Origin: Nocardioides sp. CER19
GTDB taxonomy: Bacteria > Actinomycetota > Actinomycetes > Propionibacteriales > Nocardioidaceae
DNA length: 64,000 nt
Reading direction: 5' to 3'
Assembly (NCBI RefSeq): GCF_029846275.1
Contig: NZ_JARVWS010000001.1
Span: 558,001 to 622,000 of the forward strand
Part shown: in pieces, positions 19,748 through 28,299 of the stretch
How the letters are laid out: each line of letters begins with the position of its first letter
Position numbering within the stretch: the stretch's first letter is position 1
Notes under the pieces: generated by a model
Told to the model about the DNA's origin: nothing
The model's input: the letters and a program-made list of their open reading frames with translations, nothing else
Databases searched by the model: none
Made by a program: the position numbers and the translations under genes

Positions 19748-21000
19748 GCGCCGACCCCACCACCGTGGCCGACAAGCTGGCCGTCGAGCTCGACGCGCGG
19801 CTGGCCGGCGCCGACGCTGCCCTCGAGCGCGGCTACCCCGGCGAGCGGCCCGGCCGCCAGCCCGTCCACACCGTCTACGTCCCGGCCGACCGCTACGACG
19901 CCGGCCTCGTGGCTGCCTACGGCTCGGCGGCGCTGCGTGCCCTCGACGAGCACGCGGAGGGCTTCGCGCGGCTCGTGCGGGACGACGACATCGTCGTCCG
20001 CGTCCGCGCCAAGCTCGCCGCGGAACCGGTCGAGGACCTGCGGATCGACTTCGAGGACGGGTACGTCGGCAGGACGGATGCCGACGAGGACGTCGACCTG
20101 GTCCGCGCCGCGACCGCCCTGGCGGCGAGCCGGCGCGACGGAGCGGCGGCCCCGTTCGGCGGCATCCGGGTCAAGTCCTTCGAGGGACCGACCCGGCACC
20201 GGTCGGTGCGCACCCTGACCGGGTTCGTCGCGGCGCTGGTCGAGGGCGGTGGGTCGCTGGAGGGCTGGGTGGTGACGCTGCCGAAGGTGACCAGCGTCGA
20301 CCAGGTCGAGGCGATGCTGCACACCTGCGCGGTCCTCGAGGACGAGCTGGACCTGCTCGCGGGCAGCCTGCGGTTCGAGATCCAGGTCGAGACGCCGCAG
20401 TCGATCCTGGGCGCCGACGGCACGGCGCTGGTCGCCCGGATGGTCCACGCCGCGGGGGAGCGCCTCACCGGGCTGCACTACGGCACCTACGACTACTCGG
20501 CGTTCTGCGGGATCGCCGCGGAGCAGCAGTCGATGGCGCACCCGGTCGCCGACCACGCCAAGCTCGTCATGCAGGCCGCCGCGGCCGGCACCGGCGTCCG
20601 GCTCTCCGACGGCTCCACCAACGTCCTCCCGGTCGGAGACGCCCACGACGTCGAGGCGGCCTGGTCGCTGCACCACCAGCTCGTCCGCAGGTCCCTCGAG
20701 CGCGGCTACTACCAGGGCTGGGACCTCCACCCCGCCCAGCTGCCGACCCGCTACGCCGCCACCTACGCGTTCTTCCGCGAGGGGCTGCCGCGAGCCCTGA
20801 CCCGGCTGGCGGACTACGCGCGACACGTGACCGGCGGCATCGCCGACGAGCCGGCGACCGCACGCGCCCTGTCGTCGTACGTCCTGCGCGGCCTGGACTG
20901 CGGCGCGGTGGACGAGGCGGAGGTCGTCGGCGCGACGTCGCTCACGACCGCGGCGCTGGAGATCCTCGCCCGACACCGACCGAGGAGCACACCGTCATGA
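19744..21000 (+). CDS. DUF6986 family, aldolase/citrate lyase-like protein
   Basis: A 418-residue protein of the HpcH/HpaI aldolase-citrate lyase superfamily. Family-like segments are DLRIDFEDGYVGRTDADEDVD (acidic metal-binding loop), GGIRVKSFE, WVVTLPKV, RFEIQVETPQSILG and HYGTYDYSAFCGIAAEQQSM. The Glu in FEIQVETPQ and the Asp residues suggest a divalent-metal TIM-barrel enzyme. It sits between xdhC and urate oxidase with 4-nt overlaps on both sides (GTGA, ATGA), so it probably acts in purine breakdown, but no known step is unassigned exactly here. A C-C lyase acting on a glyoxylate-type product is conceivable; this is inference. Confidence 0.8.
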   Translation: MSADPTTVADKLAVELDARLAGADAALERGYPGERPGRQPVHTVYVPADRYDAGLVAAYGSAALRALDEHAEGFARLVRDDDIVVRVRAKLAAEPVEDLRIDFEDGYVGRTDADEDVDLVRAATALAASRRDGAAAPFGGIRVKSFEGPTRHRSVRTLTGFVAALVEGGGSLEGWVVTLPKVTSVDQVEAMLHTCAVLEDELDLLAGSLRFEIQVETPQSILGADGTALVARMVHAAGERLTGLHYGTYDYSAFCGIAAEQQSMAHPVADHAKLVMQAAAAGTGVRLSDGSTNVLPVGDAHDVEAAWSLHHQLVRRSLERGYYQGWDLHPAQLPTRYAATYAFFREGLPRALTRLADYARHVTGGIADEPATARALSSYVLRGLDCGAVDEAEVVGATSLTTAALEILARHRPRSTPS

Positions 21001-21884
21001 CGCTCATCCTGGGGGCCAACCAGTACGGCAAGGCCGAGAGCCGCGTCGTGCGGATCGTGCGCGACACGGCGCGACACGAGATCCGCGACCTCAACGTGTC
21101 GACGTCCCTGCGGGGCGACTTCGCGGACGCGCACACCACCGGGGACCAGGCCAACGTGCTCCCCACTGACACGCAGAAGAACACCGCGTTCGCCTACGCC
21201 AAGCTCCACGGCGTCGACTCCATCGAGGACTACGCGCTCGCCCTCGGCAACCGGCTCCTGGAGGCGACGCCCGCGGCCGCGCAGGCCCAGGTCCGCGTGG
21301 AGGAGTACGCGTGGGACCGGCTCGGCGACCACTCGTTCGTGCGGCGCGGTGGCGGTGTCCGCACGGCCGTGGTGACCGTGACGCGCAGCGCGACCCATGT
21401 CGTCTCCGGCGTCCGCGACCTCGTCCTCCTCAACTCCACCGACTCGGAGTTCAAGGGCTTCCTCACCGACGAGTTCACCACGCTCCCCGAGACGGACGAC
21501 CGGATCCTCGCCACGGCCCTCGTCGCCCGTTGGCGACACGGCACCACCGACGGCGTCGACTGGAACAAGTCCTACGCCGCGGGGCTCGACACGTTGCTCC
21601 AGACCTTCGCCGGCACCTACTCCCGTGCGCTGCAGGAGACGCTGCACGCCATGGGCACAGCGCTGCTGGAGAGCCAGCCGGACCTCGCCGAGGTGCGGTT
21701 CTCGGCGCCCAACAAGCACCACTTCCTCGTCGACTTCGGCGGCTTCCGCGTCGACGGGCTGACGAACGACGGCGAGGTCTTCATCGCCGCCGACCGTCCC
21801 TACGGGCTCATCGAGGCCGAGGTGATCCGCGACGACGCACCACCGGCGGGCGACGCCTGGCTGGCCGTGCCGGGGTTCTGCTGA
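20997..21884 (+). CDS. pucL: Urate oxidase (factor-independent uricase)
   Basis: Converts urate and O2 to 5-hydroxyisourate and H2O2 without metal or cofactor. The 295-residue length is normal for a T-fold tandem uricase. Motifs: N-terminal ANQYGKAESRVVRI, the substrate and O2 region NVLPTDTQKNTAFAYAK (catalytic Thr, Lys/Asp environment), LLNSTDSEFKGFLTDEFTTLPET, and the C-terminal RFSAPNKHHFLVDF. ATG overlaps the DUF6986 stop by 4 nt; its stop shares a base with the next start. The H2O2 formed could be a load on the cell, yet no catalase lies in the operon. Confidence 0.96.
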   Translation: MTLILGANQYGKAESRVVRIVRDTARHEIRDLNVSTSLRGDFADAHTTGDQANVLPTDTQKNTAFAYAKLHGVDSIEDYALALGNRLLEATPAAAQAQVRVEEYAWDRLGDHSFVRRGGGVRTAVVTVTRSATHVVSGVRDLVLLNSTDSEFKGFLTDEFTTLPETDDRILATALVARWRHGTTDGVDWNKSYAAGLDTLLQTFAGTYSRALQETLHAMGTALLESQPDLAEVRFSAPNKHHFLVDFGGFRVDGLTNDGEVFIAADRPYGLIEAEVIRDDAPPAGDAWLAVPGFC

Positions 21885-22333
21885 TGGGCGCGCGCACCAC
21901 CCGCGAGACCTTGCTCGGTTGCCTCTCCGTCCCGCGCTGGGCCGACGAGGTCCTCGCCGGGCAGCCGTACGCCGACCAGCGGGCGCTCCTCGAGGCCGCG
22001 GCCGCGGCGGCCGCCGAGCTCAGCGACGCCGAGCTCGACCAGGCGCTCGCCGGTCATCCCCGGATCGGCGAGCGGGGTGGAGACCGGTCGCAGGCGGAGC
22101 AGTCGGGGATCGACCCGTCCGCCGACGACACGGCCGCGCGGCTGGCCGCCGGCAACGCCGCCTACGAGGCGCGCTTCGGGCGCGTGTTCCTCATCCGCGC
22201 CGCGGGCCGCGACGGCGAGGAGATCCTGGGCGAGCTGGACCGCCGGCTCCGCAACGACGACGCCACCGAGCGCACCGAGACCGTGGACAACCTGCGAGAG
22301 ATCGCCCTCCTCAGATTGGAGCAGGCCCGATGA
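21884..22333 (+). CDS. uraD: 2-oxo-4-hydroxy-4-carboxy-5-ureidoimidazoline (OHCU) decarboxylase
   Basis: Third step of urate breakdown: stereospecific decarboxylation of OHCU to (S)-allantoin. 149 residues, all-helical. The catalytic His lies in AGHPRIGERGG, the hallmark of the family, and the C-terminal ERTETVDNLREIALLRL is typical. One-base overlap with the urate oxidase stop (TGATG) and 4-nt overlap with the next gene. Confidence 0.94.
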   Translation: MGARTTRETLLGCLSVPRWADEVLAGQPYADQRALLEAAAAAAAELSDAELDQALAGHPRIGERGGDRSQAEQSGIDPSADDTAARLAAGNAAYEARFGRVFLIRAAGRDGEEILGELDRRLRNDDATERTETVDNLREIALLRLEQAR

Positions 22334-22641
22334 GCACCCTGTCGACGCACGTCCTCGACACCAGCGCGGGCAGACCGGCCGTAGGGATCGCCGTCCGGCT
22401 CGAGACCCGCGACGGCGAGCTGCTCGCCAAGGCGACCACCGACGCCGACGGGCGGGTCGGCGGTCTCGGTCCCGATGGGCTCGATCCGGGCGACTACGTG
22501 GTCCGCTTCGACACCGGCGACTACGTCGACGGCTTCTACCCCGAGGTCGTCGTGGTCTTCACCGTCACCGATCCCGACGAGCACTACCACGTGCCCCTGC
22601 TCCTCAGCCCCTACGGCTACTCCACCTACCGTGGCAGCTGA
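22330..22641 (+). CDS. uraH: 5-hydroxyisourate hydrolase (transthyretin-like)
   Basis: Second step of urate breakdown: ring opening of 5-hydroxyisourate to OHCU. 103 residues, transthyretin fold. Signature residues are visible: LSTHVLDTSAGRPA at the N-terminus (active-site His), an Arg within GIAVRLET, HYHVPLLLSPYGYSTY and the C-terminal YRGS tetrapeptide that defines the family. Overlaps uraD by 4 nt upstream and the allantoinase GTG by 11 nt downstream. Confidence 0.96.
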   Translation: MSTLSTHVLDTSAGRPAVGIAVRLETRDGELLAKATTDADGRVGGLGPDGLDPGDYVVRFDTGDYVDGFYPEVVVVFTVTDPDEHYHVPLLLSPYGYSTYRGS

Positions 22642-23965
22642 GCTCGACCTCGTCGTCCGCGCTCGCCGCGCGGTCGTCGAGGCGCGCGAGGTGGCGGCCG
22701 CCGTCGGCGTGCGCGACGGTCGGATCGTCGCCCTCACCTCCCTCGACGACGCACCGGCCGCGAGGTCGGTGGTCACGCTCGAGGACGACGAGGTGCTGCT
22801 TCCAGGCCTGGTCGACACGCACGTCCACGTCAACGAGCCGGGTCGCACGGAGTGGGAGGGTTTCGCCACCGCGACGCGCGCGGCCGCGGCCGGTGGCGTC
22901 ACCACGATGCTCGACATGCCGCTCAACTCGATCCCGCCCACGACCACCGTCGCCCACCTGCGCACCAAGCAGGCGGCCGCCGCGGGACAGGTCCACGTCG
23001 ACGTCGGCTTCTGGGGCGGCGCCGTGCCCGGCAACCTCGGGGACCTCGAGGCCCTGCACGAGGCGGGGGTGTTCGGCTTCAAGTGCTTCCTGCTCGACTC
23101 GGGGGTCGAGGAGTTCGCGCACCTGGAGCCGGACGCGTTCGCGCTGGCCATGAAGGAGACCGCCCGCCTCGGGGCCCTGCTCATCGTGCACGCCGAGGAC
23201 GGCCGCCTCCTGGACGAGACCGCCCTCCGCGGCGCGGGCTACGCGGGCTTCCTCGCGTCGCGTCCCCCGGAGGCCGAGGTCGCCGCCATCGAGCTCGTGC
23301 TCGCACAGGCGCGGGAGTCGGGCGGCCGCGCGCACATCGTCCACCTGAGCAGCGCGAGCGCCCTACCCGCCCTTCGTGCGGCCCGCACCGCGGGTGCCGA
23401 CGTGACGGTCGAGACGTGCCCGCACTACCTCACGTTCGACGCGGAGAGCATCGGCGACGGAGCCACCGAGCTCAAGTGCTGCCCGCCGATCCGGGAGGCG
23501 GCGAACCGCGAGGCGCTCTGGGGCGCGCTCGCCGCTGGCGACGTGGACTTCGTCGTCTCCGACCACTCCCCGTGCACCGCCGACCTCAAGCGGCGCGGCG
23601 GCGGTGACTTCGGGCAGGCCTGGGGCGGCATCGCCTCGCTCCAGCTCGGCCTCCCGGCCGTCTGGACCGGAGCCCGCGAGCGCGGTCTCCCGCTGGTCGA
23701 CGTCGCCGGCTGGATGGCGACCGCGCCGGCGCGCCGCGTGGGCCTCGAGCACAAGGGCCGGATCGCGCTCGGGGCGGACGCCGACCTGGTCCGGTTCGCT
23801 CCCGAGGAGCAGTTCACCGTCGACGTCGCGGCGCTGCGCCACCGCAACCCGATCTCCGCCTACGCCGGCCGCTCCCTCCACGGGGTCGTGCGGCAGACCT
23901 GGCTGCGCGGGGTCGCGGTCGACGGCGAGCCGCGCGGGCAGCTCCTGAGGAGAGGTCGTCCATGA
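22631..23965 (+). CDS. allB: Allantoinase
   Basis: Zn-dependent amidohydrolase of 444 residues that opens (S)-allantoin to allantoate. Metal site: GLVDTHVHVNEPGR (HxH), the carbamylatable Lys in GVFGFKCFLLDSG, His in HAEDGRLL and IVHLSSA, and Asp in VVSDHSPCT. The ACPCD-like tail HRNPISAYAGRSLHGVV is typical of AllB. It starts with GTG at 22631, 11 nt inside uraH, which is why the N-terminus reads AAELDLVVRARRAVV. Its product allantoate would need an amidohydrolase (AllC), which is not in the window. Confidence 0.94.
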   Translation: MAAELDLVVRARRAVVEAREVAAAVGVRDGRIVALTSLDDAPAARSVVTLEDDEVLLPGLVDTHVHVNEPGRTEWEGFATATRAAAAGGVTTMLDMPLNSIPPTTTVAHLRTKQAAAAGQVHVDVGFWGGAVPGNLGDLEALHEAGVFGFKCFLLDSGVEEFAHLEPDAFALAMKETARLGALLIVHAEDGRLLDETALRGAGYAGFLASRPPEAEVAAIELVLAQARESGGRAHIVHLSSASALPALRAARTAGADVTVETCPHYLTFDAESIGDGATELKCCPPIREAANREALWGALAAGDVDFVVSDHSPCTADLKRRGGGDFGQAWGGIASLQLGLPAVWTGARERGLPLVDVAGWMATAPARRVGLEHKGRIALGADADLVRFAPEEQFTVDVAALRHRNPISAYAGRSLHGVVRQTWLRGVAVDGEPRGQLLRRGRP

Positions 23966-24780
23966 ATCAGAGCTCCTACCACGTCCCAGCGGGCGGGCTC
24001 CCGCCGCAGACGGCCTTGACGACCGACCGCGCCCGGTTCACCGAGGCGTACGCCGTCATACCTGCCCGCACGCTCAGCGACATCACGGCCTCCTACCTGC
24101 CGACCTGGGCGCGCACGCGCCTGTGGGTCCTCGCGCGTCCGCTGTCCGGGTTCACCGAGACGTTCAGCCAGTACGTCGTCGAGGTCGCGCCGGGCGGCGG
24201 CTCGGATGCTCCGGAGGCCGACCGCGCGGCCGAGGCGGTGCTGTTCGTCGTCGCCGGGACGCTCGTCCTGACCCTCGACGGTGAGCAGCACGAGCTGGCG
24301 CCCGGGGGCTATGCCTACCTGCCGCCGGGCGCGCGCTGGTCGCTGCACAACCGTGGCGCCGGCCCGGGCACCTTCCACTGGATCCGCAAGCGCTACGAGC
24401 GGGTGGACGGCCTGGACGTGCCGGACGCCTTCGTCACCCGCGAGCAGGACGTCACGCCGATCGACATGCCCGGGACCGACGGCGCCTGGTCGACCACGAG
24501 GTTCGTCGACGTCGCCGACCTGCGCCACGACATGCACGTCAACATCGTGACGTTCGAGCCCGGGGGAGCGATCCCGTTCCCGGAGATGCACGTGATGGAG
24601 CACGGGCTCTACGTGCTCGAGGGGAAGGCCGTCTACCTCCTCAACCAGGACTGGGTCGAGGTCGAGGCCGGGGACTTCATGTGGCTGCGCGCCTTCTGCC
24701 CCCAGGCCTGCTACGCGGGCGGGCCCGGGCTCTTCCGCTACCTGCTCTACAAGGACGTCAACCGCCATGTCGGGCTCTGA
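23962..24780 (+). CDS. allE: (S)-ureidoglycine aminohydrolase
   Basis: Bicupin Mn enzyme of 272 residues that releases ammonia from (S)-ureidoglycine to give ureidoglycolate. The first cupin is degenerate (VLFVVAGTLVLTLDGEQHELAPGGYAYLPPGARW); the second carries the metal-binding set (PFPEMHVMEHGLYVLEGKAVYLLNQ and FCPQACYAGG). ATG overlaps the allB stop (ATGA). It acts two steps after allantoinase, so the intervening allantoate amidohydrolase must be encoded elsewhere. Confidence 0.93.
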   Translation: MNQSSYHVPAGGLPPQTALTTDRARFTEAYAVIPARTLSDITASYLPTWARTRLWVLARPLSGFTETFSQYVVEVAPGGGSDAPEADRAAEAVLFVVAGTLVLTLDGEQHELAPGGYAYLPPGARWSLHNRGAGPGTFHWIRKRYERVDGLDVPDAFVTREQDVTPIDMPGTDGAWSTTRFVDVADLRHDMHVNIVTFEPGGAIPFPEMHVMEHGLYVLEGKAVYLLNQDWVEVEAGDFMWLRAFCPQACYAGGPGLFRYLLYKDVNRHVGL

Positions 24781-24825
24781 TCCGACCTCCACCGCCTCGA
24801 CGGCACGACAGAAGGCAGGCCCCGC

Positions 24826-25332
24826 ATGACACCGAACGACCCCGACACCGTCGATCGCTTCGAGGGCGACGGCCCGGCGCTCGAGCACGCCGTCGAGATG
24901 GCGACCCGGAACGTGAAGGACGGCGGCGGTCCCTTCGGGGCGCTCGTCGTGCGCGACGGCCGCGTCGTGGCCACCGGCGAGAACCGGGTCACCCGCGACA
25001 ACGACCCGACCGCCCATGCGGAGGTCGTCGCCATCCGCCGCGCGTGCGCGGCGTTGGGCACGTTCTCCCTCGCCGGGTGCACGCTCTACACCTCCTGCGA
25101 GCCGTGCCCGCTGTGCCTCGCGGCGAGCCTCTGGTCACGTCTCGACCGGGTGGTCTTCGCCGCCGACCGGCACGACGCGGCACGGGGCGGGTTCGACGAC
25201 AGCGCGTTCCACGACCAGTTCCTGCGCGACCCGAAGACGTGGACGCTCCCCGTGGTCGAGGAGAACCGCCTGCCGAGCTCGGTGGCGCCGTTCGACGCCT
25301 GGCTCGCCCATCCCGAGCGGGTCGACTACTAG
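24826..25332 (+). CDS. guaD: Nucleoside/guanine deaminase (CDA superfamily)
   Basis: A 168-residue zinc deaminase. Zn ligands and catalytic Glu are in PTAHAEVVAIR (HAE) and SCEPCPLCLAA (PCxxC). The overall pattern (GGPFGALVVRDGRVVATGENRV, DDSAFHDQFLRDP and a terminal FDAWLAHPERVDY) matches bacterial guanine deaminases that make xanthine, the XDH substrate. It lies 45 bp after allE, the first real gap in the operon, so it closes the pathway at its input end. A general cytosine or adenosine deaminase is less likely in this context. Confidence 0.88.
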   Translation: MTPNDPDTVDRFEGDGPALEHAVEMATRNVKDGGGPFGALVVRDGRVVATGENRVTRDNDPTAHAEVVAIRRACAALGTFSLAGCTLYTSCEPCPLCLAASLWSRLDRVVFAADRHDAARGGFDDSAFHDQFLRDPKTWTLPVVEENRLPSSVAPFDAWLAHPERVDY

Positions 25333-25392
25333 GACGAGGAGGCCCAGGCGCCCGGCGGTCCCGGTGAGCCGCGTCATGTCAACCACGAACAG

Positions 25393-25404
25393 ATTGTTGA
25401 CAAT
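25393..25404. promoter_or_regulatory. Palindrome ATTGT-TG-ACAAT (GntR/FadR-type operator candidate)
   Basis: In the 146-bp gap after guaD. TTGT-N2-ACAA symmetry resembles operators of FCD-type GntR regulators, which often control purine and ureide genes. It contains a TTGACA hexamer (25398-25403) that could be a -35, so binding would block a secondary promoter for the genes at 25479 and 25688. No GntR gene is in the window. Confidence 0.4.
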
Positions 25405-25478
25405 GATGTGCGACAATGGGACGCTGCCGTCACTCATCCCACGTGTTCAGGAGGCGGCGCCGTGACGGAGGGCCCCAG

Positions 25479-25691
25479 ATGCCTGCGCCGCTCGGCGACA
25501 TCGCCCACCTCGGCCACGTGGAGCTGCTCACCGCCGACCTCGACGGCTCCGCCTGGTTCTTCACCGAGATCCTCGGCGTGACCGAGACCCGCCGCCTGAC
25601 GACCGAACCCGACGACCACCTGGACGACGGCCGCATCGCCGCGAAGTGGCTCAGCTTCGGCAACAAGTCCTACGACGGAGAGACACGATGA
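25479..25691 (+). pseudogene. Truncated VOC-family (glyoxalase/extradiol dioxygenase-like) gene
   Basis: A 70-residue product. The first ~40 residues (DIAHLGHVELLTADLDGSAWFFTEILGVTETRR) are a clear start of a vicinal-oxygen-chelate domain of the catechol 2,3-dioxygenase type, with the His metal ligand in HLGHVEL. It then switches to a short tail (DDHLDDGRIAAKWLSFGNKSY) without the other ligands. Full enzymes have about 300 residues, so this is probably an internal-deletion remnant. It keeps its ATG and its stop overlaps the amidase start (ATGA), so it may persist as a coupled leader. Confidence 0.6.
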
Positions 25692-27079
25692 GCGACCTCG
25701 ACGACCTCAGCCTCCTCGATGCCGCGGCGGCGATCCGCGCGGGGGACATCTCGCCGGTCGAGCTCACCGAGCACGTGCTGGCGCGCATCGAGGCGACGGA
25801 GCCGACGCTGCACGCCTACGCCACCGTCGACGCCGACGGGGCGCGGTCGGCGGCGTCGGCGGCCGAGCGGGCCGTGCTGCGCGGCGACGAACTCGGGGCG
25901 CTCCACGGCGTGCCGATGGGCGTCAAGGACCTCTTCGACACCGCGGGGATGCGCACCACCTACGGCTCACCGAGGTACGACGGCCACGTCCCTGACCGCG
26001 ATGCGACCGCCGTGGCGCGACTGCGCGCGGCGGGTGCGATCGTCCTCGGCAAGCACACCACCCACGAGTTCGCCTGGGGCGGGCGCACCGACAGCGCCTC
26101 CTTCGGAGCCACGCACAACCCGCACCGCCACGGCCACATCGCCGGCGGCTCCTCCGGCGGCTCCGGCGCCTCGGTGGCGGCCGGCAGCTGCCTCGGGGCG
26201 ATCGGCACCGACACCGCGGGGAGCGTCCGGATCCCCGCCGCGCTGAGCGGCTGCGTCGGCTTCAAGCCCTCCCGTGGTCGGATCAGCCTGGCCGGCGTCA
26301 TGCCGCTCTCGCCGAGCCTCGACCACGTGGGTGCCCTGGCGCGGACGGTGGCGGACGCGGCAGCGATCGCCGACGCCGTGGCCGGCCACGATCCGGCCGA
26401 CGAGCGCACCCTCCACCTGACCGACGGCCTGGCTCCGGCCCAGGTCGCATCCGCGCGGGTCGCCGTACCCGGCGGGTGGTTCCAGGGGCTGCTGCACCCG
26501 GCCGTGCGGGAGGCGGTGACCGAGACGGCGTCGACGCTCGTCGGGCTCGGCGTGGAGGTGGAGACCGTCGACTTCGTCGGCGACCCGGACGTACCGCACG
26601 CCGTGCTCACGCGCATCCTGTTCGAGGCAGGGCTGCTGCACCGTCCGGCGTTCTCGACCGAGCCGTCCTCGTTCGGGCCAGACCTGGCCGAGCTGCTGTC
26701 GCTGCCGTCGCCCACCCCTCTCGAGCTGGCCGCGATGGAGGCCGCGATCGCGCGGTTCTCCGCGCAGCTGCTCTCGTTGCTGGGTGACTACGACGCGCTG
26801 CTGGTGCCGACGGTGCCCGTTCCTGCGCCCGAGCTGGGTCAGCGCTCCGTCTCCTTCGACACCCATACCGACACCGACACCGGGGCCGTGGACGTCGAGA
26901 TCGAGCACGTCCTGACGCGCCTGACCTCGCCGCTCAACGCGGCCGGGCTGCCCGCCGTGAGCGTGCCCGCGGGAGCCGCCGACGGGCTCCCGGTCGCCGT
27001 CCAGGTGGTCGGCCGGCCCTATGACGACGCGACCGCCCTCGGCATCGCGGCTCTCGTCGAACGTCGCTCGGGTCATTGA
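25688..27079 (+). CDS. Amidase signature family hydrolase
   Basis: A 463-residue amidase with the Ser-cisSer-Lys triad: Lys in GVPMGVKDLFDTAG, Gly/Ser-rich AGGSSGGSGASVAAG and nucleophile Ser in GTDTAGSVRIPAALSG. The amide substrate cannot be read from the sequence. Relatives act on aryl amides, allophanate, ureides or Glu-tRNA; lack of gatC/gatB neighbours argues against GatA. Located downstream of the purine genes, coupled to the truncated VOC gene, it may release nitrogen from a ureide intermediate (inference). Confidence 0.88.
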   Translation: MSDLDDLSLLDAAAAIRAGDISPVELTEHVLARIEATEPTLHAYATVDADGARSAASAAERAVLRGDELGALHGVPMGVKDLFDTAGMRTTYGSPRYDGHVPDRDATAVARLRAAGAIVLGKHTTHEFAWGGRTDSASFGATHNPHRHGHIAGGSSGGSGASVAAGSCLGAIGTDTAGSVRIPAALSGCVGFKPSRGRISLAGVMPLSPSLDHVGALARTVADAAAIADAVAGHDPADERTLHLTDGLAPAQVASARVAVPGGWFQGLLHPAVREAVTETASTLVGLGVEVETVDFVGDPDVPHAVLTRILFEAGLLHRPAFSTEPSSFGPDLAELLSLPSPTPLELAAMEAAIARFSAQLLSLLGDYDALLVPTVPVPAPELGQRSVSFDTHTDTDTGAVDVEIEHVLTRLTSPLNAAGLPAVSVPAGAADGLPVAVQVVGRPYDDATALGIAALVERRSGH

Positions 27080-27181
27080 TCGAGAGCCGCGGCATCGCCA
27101 GACTGGGATCGCATTCGGCGCGGGCCCGCCGCCACGGGTAGCGGTCACCACGGGTCTGCCCGACCGACAGTGAGGTAGCCG

Positions 27182-28294
27182 ATGTCGATCTCCCCTCCGT
27201 TCCGTGCCGACGTGGTCGGAAGCTTCCTGCGACCGGACAGCGTCCACAAGGCGCGCCTCGACCACGAGGCCGGCACGCTCGACGACGCCGGCCTCCGGGC
27301 GGTGGAGGACGCGGCGGTCCGCGACACCATCGCGCGGGAGGTCGAGTCCGGACTGCGGCTCGCCACCGACGGCGAGATGCGGCGCGCGTGGTGGCACTTC
27401 GACTTCTTCGGCGGCCTCGGCGGGGTACACGTGGTCGAGTCCGACCACGGCATCCAGTTCCAGGGCATGGCCACGAAGAGCCAGGTGCTGCGTGTCGACG
27501 ACACGATCACCTTCCCGGCCGACCACCCGATGCTGGAGCACTTCCGGTTCCTGCGCGACAACGTCCCCGACGGCGTCGTTCCCAAGTTCTCGATCCCGTC
27601 GCCGACGGTGCTGCACTTCCGCCTCGACGCGGACGCCGTGACCGCGAGCGACTACGGCGACGACCACGAGGCCCTCTTCGACGACCTGGCGGCCACCTAC
27701 CGCGCCGCAGTGAAGGCGTTCTACGACGAGGGCTGCCGTTACCTCCAGTTCGACGACACCGCCTGGGCGTACCTGTGCTCGGACGCCGAGCTCGAGAAGG
27801 CGCGGGACCGCGGCATCCACGTCGAGGGACTGGCCGAGCGCTACGCCGCGCTCATCAACGCCTCCCTCGCCGACCGGCCCGACGACCTGGTGATGACGAC
27901 GCACGTGTGCCGCGGCAACTTCCGCTCGACCTGGATCTCCTCGGGCGGCTACGAGCCGGTCGCCGAGCCGCTGCTGGCCGGCACCGGCTACGACGGCTAC
28001 TTCCTGGAGTACGACACCGAGCGCGCCGGCAGCTTCGAGCCGCTGCGGCACCTGCCCGAGGGGGACAAGACGGTCGTGCTCGGCCTGCTGACGTCCAAGG
28101 ACGGCGCCCTGGAGGACCGCGACGCGGTCAAGCGCCGGATCGACGAGGCGACGGCGTACGCACCGCTCGAGCAGCTCGCCCTGAGCACCCAGTGCGGGTT
28201 CGCCTCGACGGAGGAGGGCAACGTCCTCACCGAGGACGAGCAGTGGGCGAAGGTCCGGGCGGTCGTGGAGATCGCGAGCGACGTCTGGGCCTGA
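27182..28294 (+). CDS. Cobalamin-independent methionine synthase (MetE C-terminal)-like protein
   Basis: A 370-residue single-domain protein like the catalytic half of MetE. The N-terminal FRADVVGSFLRP is typical, as are EMRRAWWHFDFF, CRYLQFDDTAWAYL, the zinc-ligand segment MTTHVCRGNF (His and Cys) and LSTQCGFASTEEG (Cys). Length fits the YxjG/YxjH-like stand-alone methyltransferases and not full MetE (~750). These are thought to use folates or other methyl donors with thiols or homocysteine; the exact substrate is unknown. Separated from the amidase by 102 bp and convergent with the MpaB gene, 5 bp away. Confidence 0.88.
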   Translation: MSISPPFRADVVGSFLRPDSVHKARLDHEAGTLDDAGLRAVEDAAVRDTIAREVESGLRLATDGEMRRAWWHFDFFGGLGGVHVVESDHGIQFQGMATKSQVLRVDDTITFPADHPMLEHFRFLRDNVPDGVVPKFSIPSPTVLHFRLDADAVTASDYGDDHEALFDDLAATYRAAVKAFYDEGCRYLQFDDTAWAYLCSDAELEKARDRGIHVEGLAERYAALINASLADRPDDLVMTTHVCRGNFRSTWISSGGYEPVAEPLLAGTGYDGYFLEYDTERAGSFEPLRHLPEGDKTVVLGLLTSKDGALEDRDAVKRRIDEATAYAPLEQLALSTQCGFASTEEGNVLTEDEQWAKVRAVVEIASDVWA

Positions 28295-28299
28295 CCGGA

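Noticed and set aside
25688..27079. GatA subunit of the Glu-tRNA amidotransferase
   Set aside because: Amidase signature fits, but no gatC or gatB neighbours and the purine context argues for a metabolic amidase.
27080..27181. Cobalamin or SAM riboswitch before the MetE-like gene
   Set aside because: The gap is only 102 bp and contains no recognisable riboswitch core.
27182..28294. Full methionine synthase MetE
   Set aside because: At 370 residues only the catalytic half is present and the N-terminal MetE domain is absent; kept as MetE-like.
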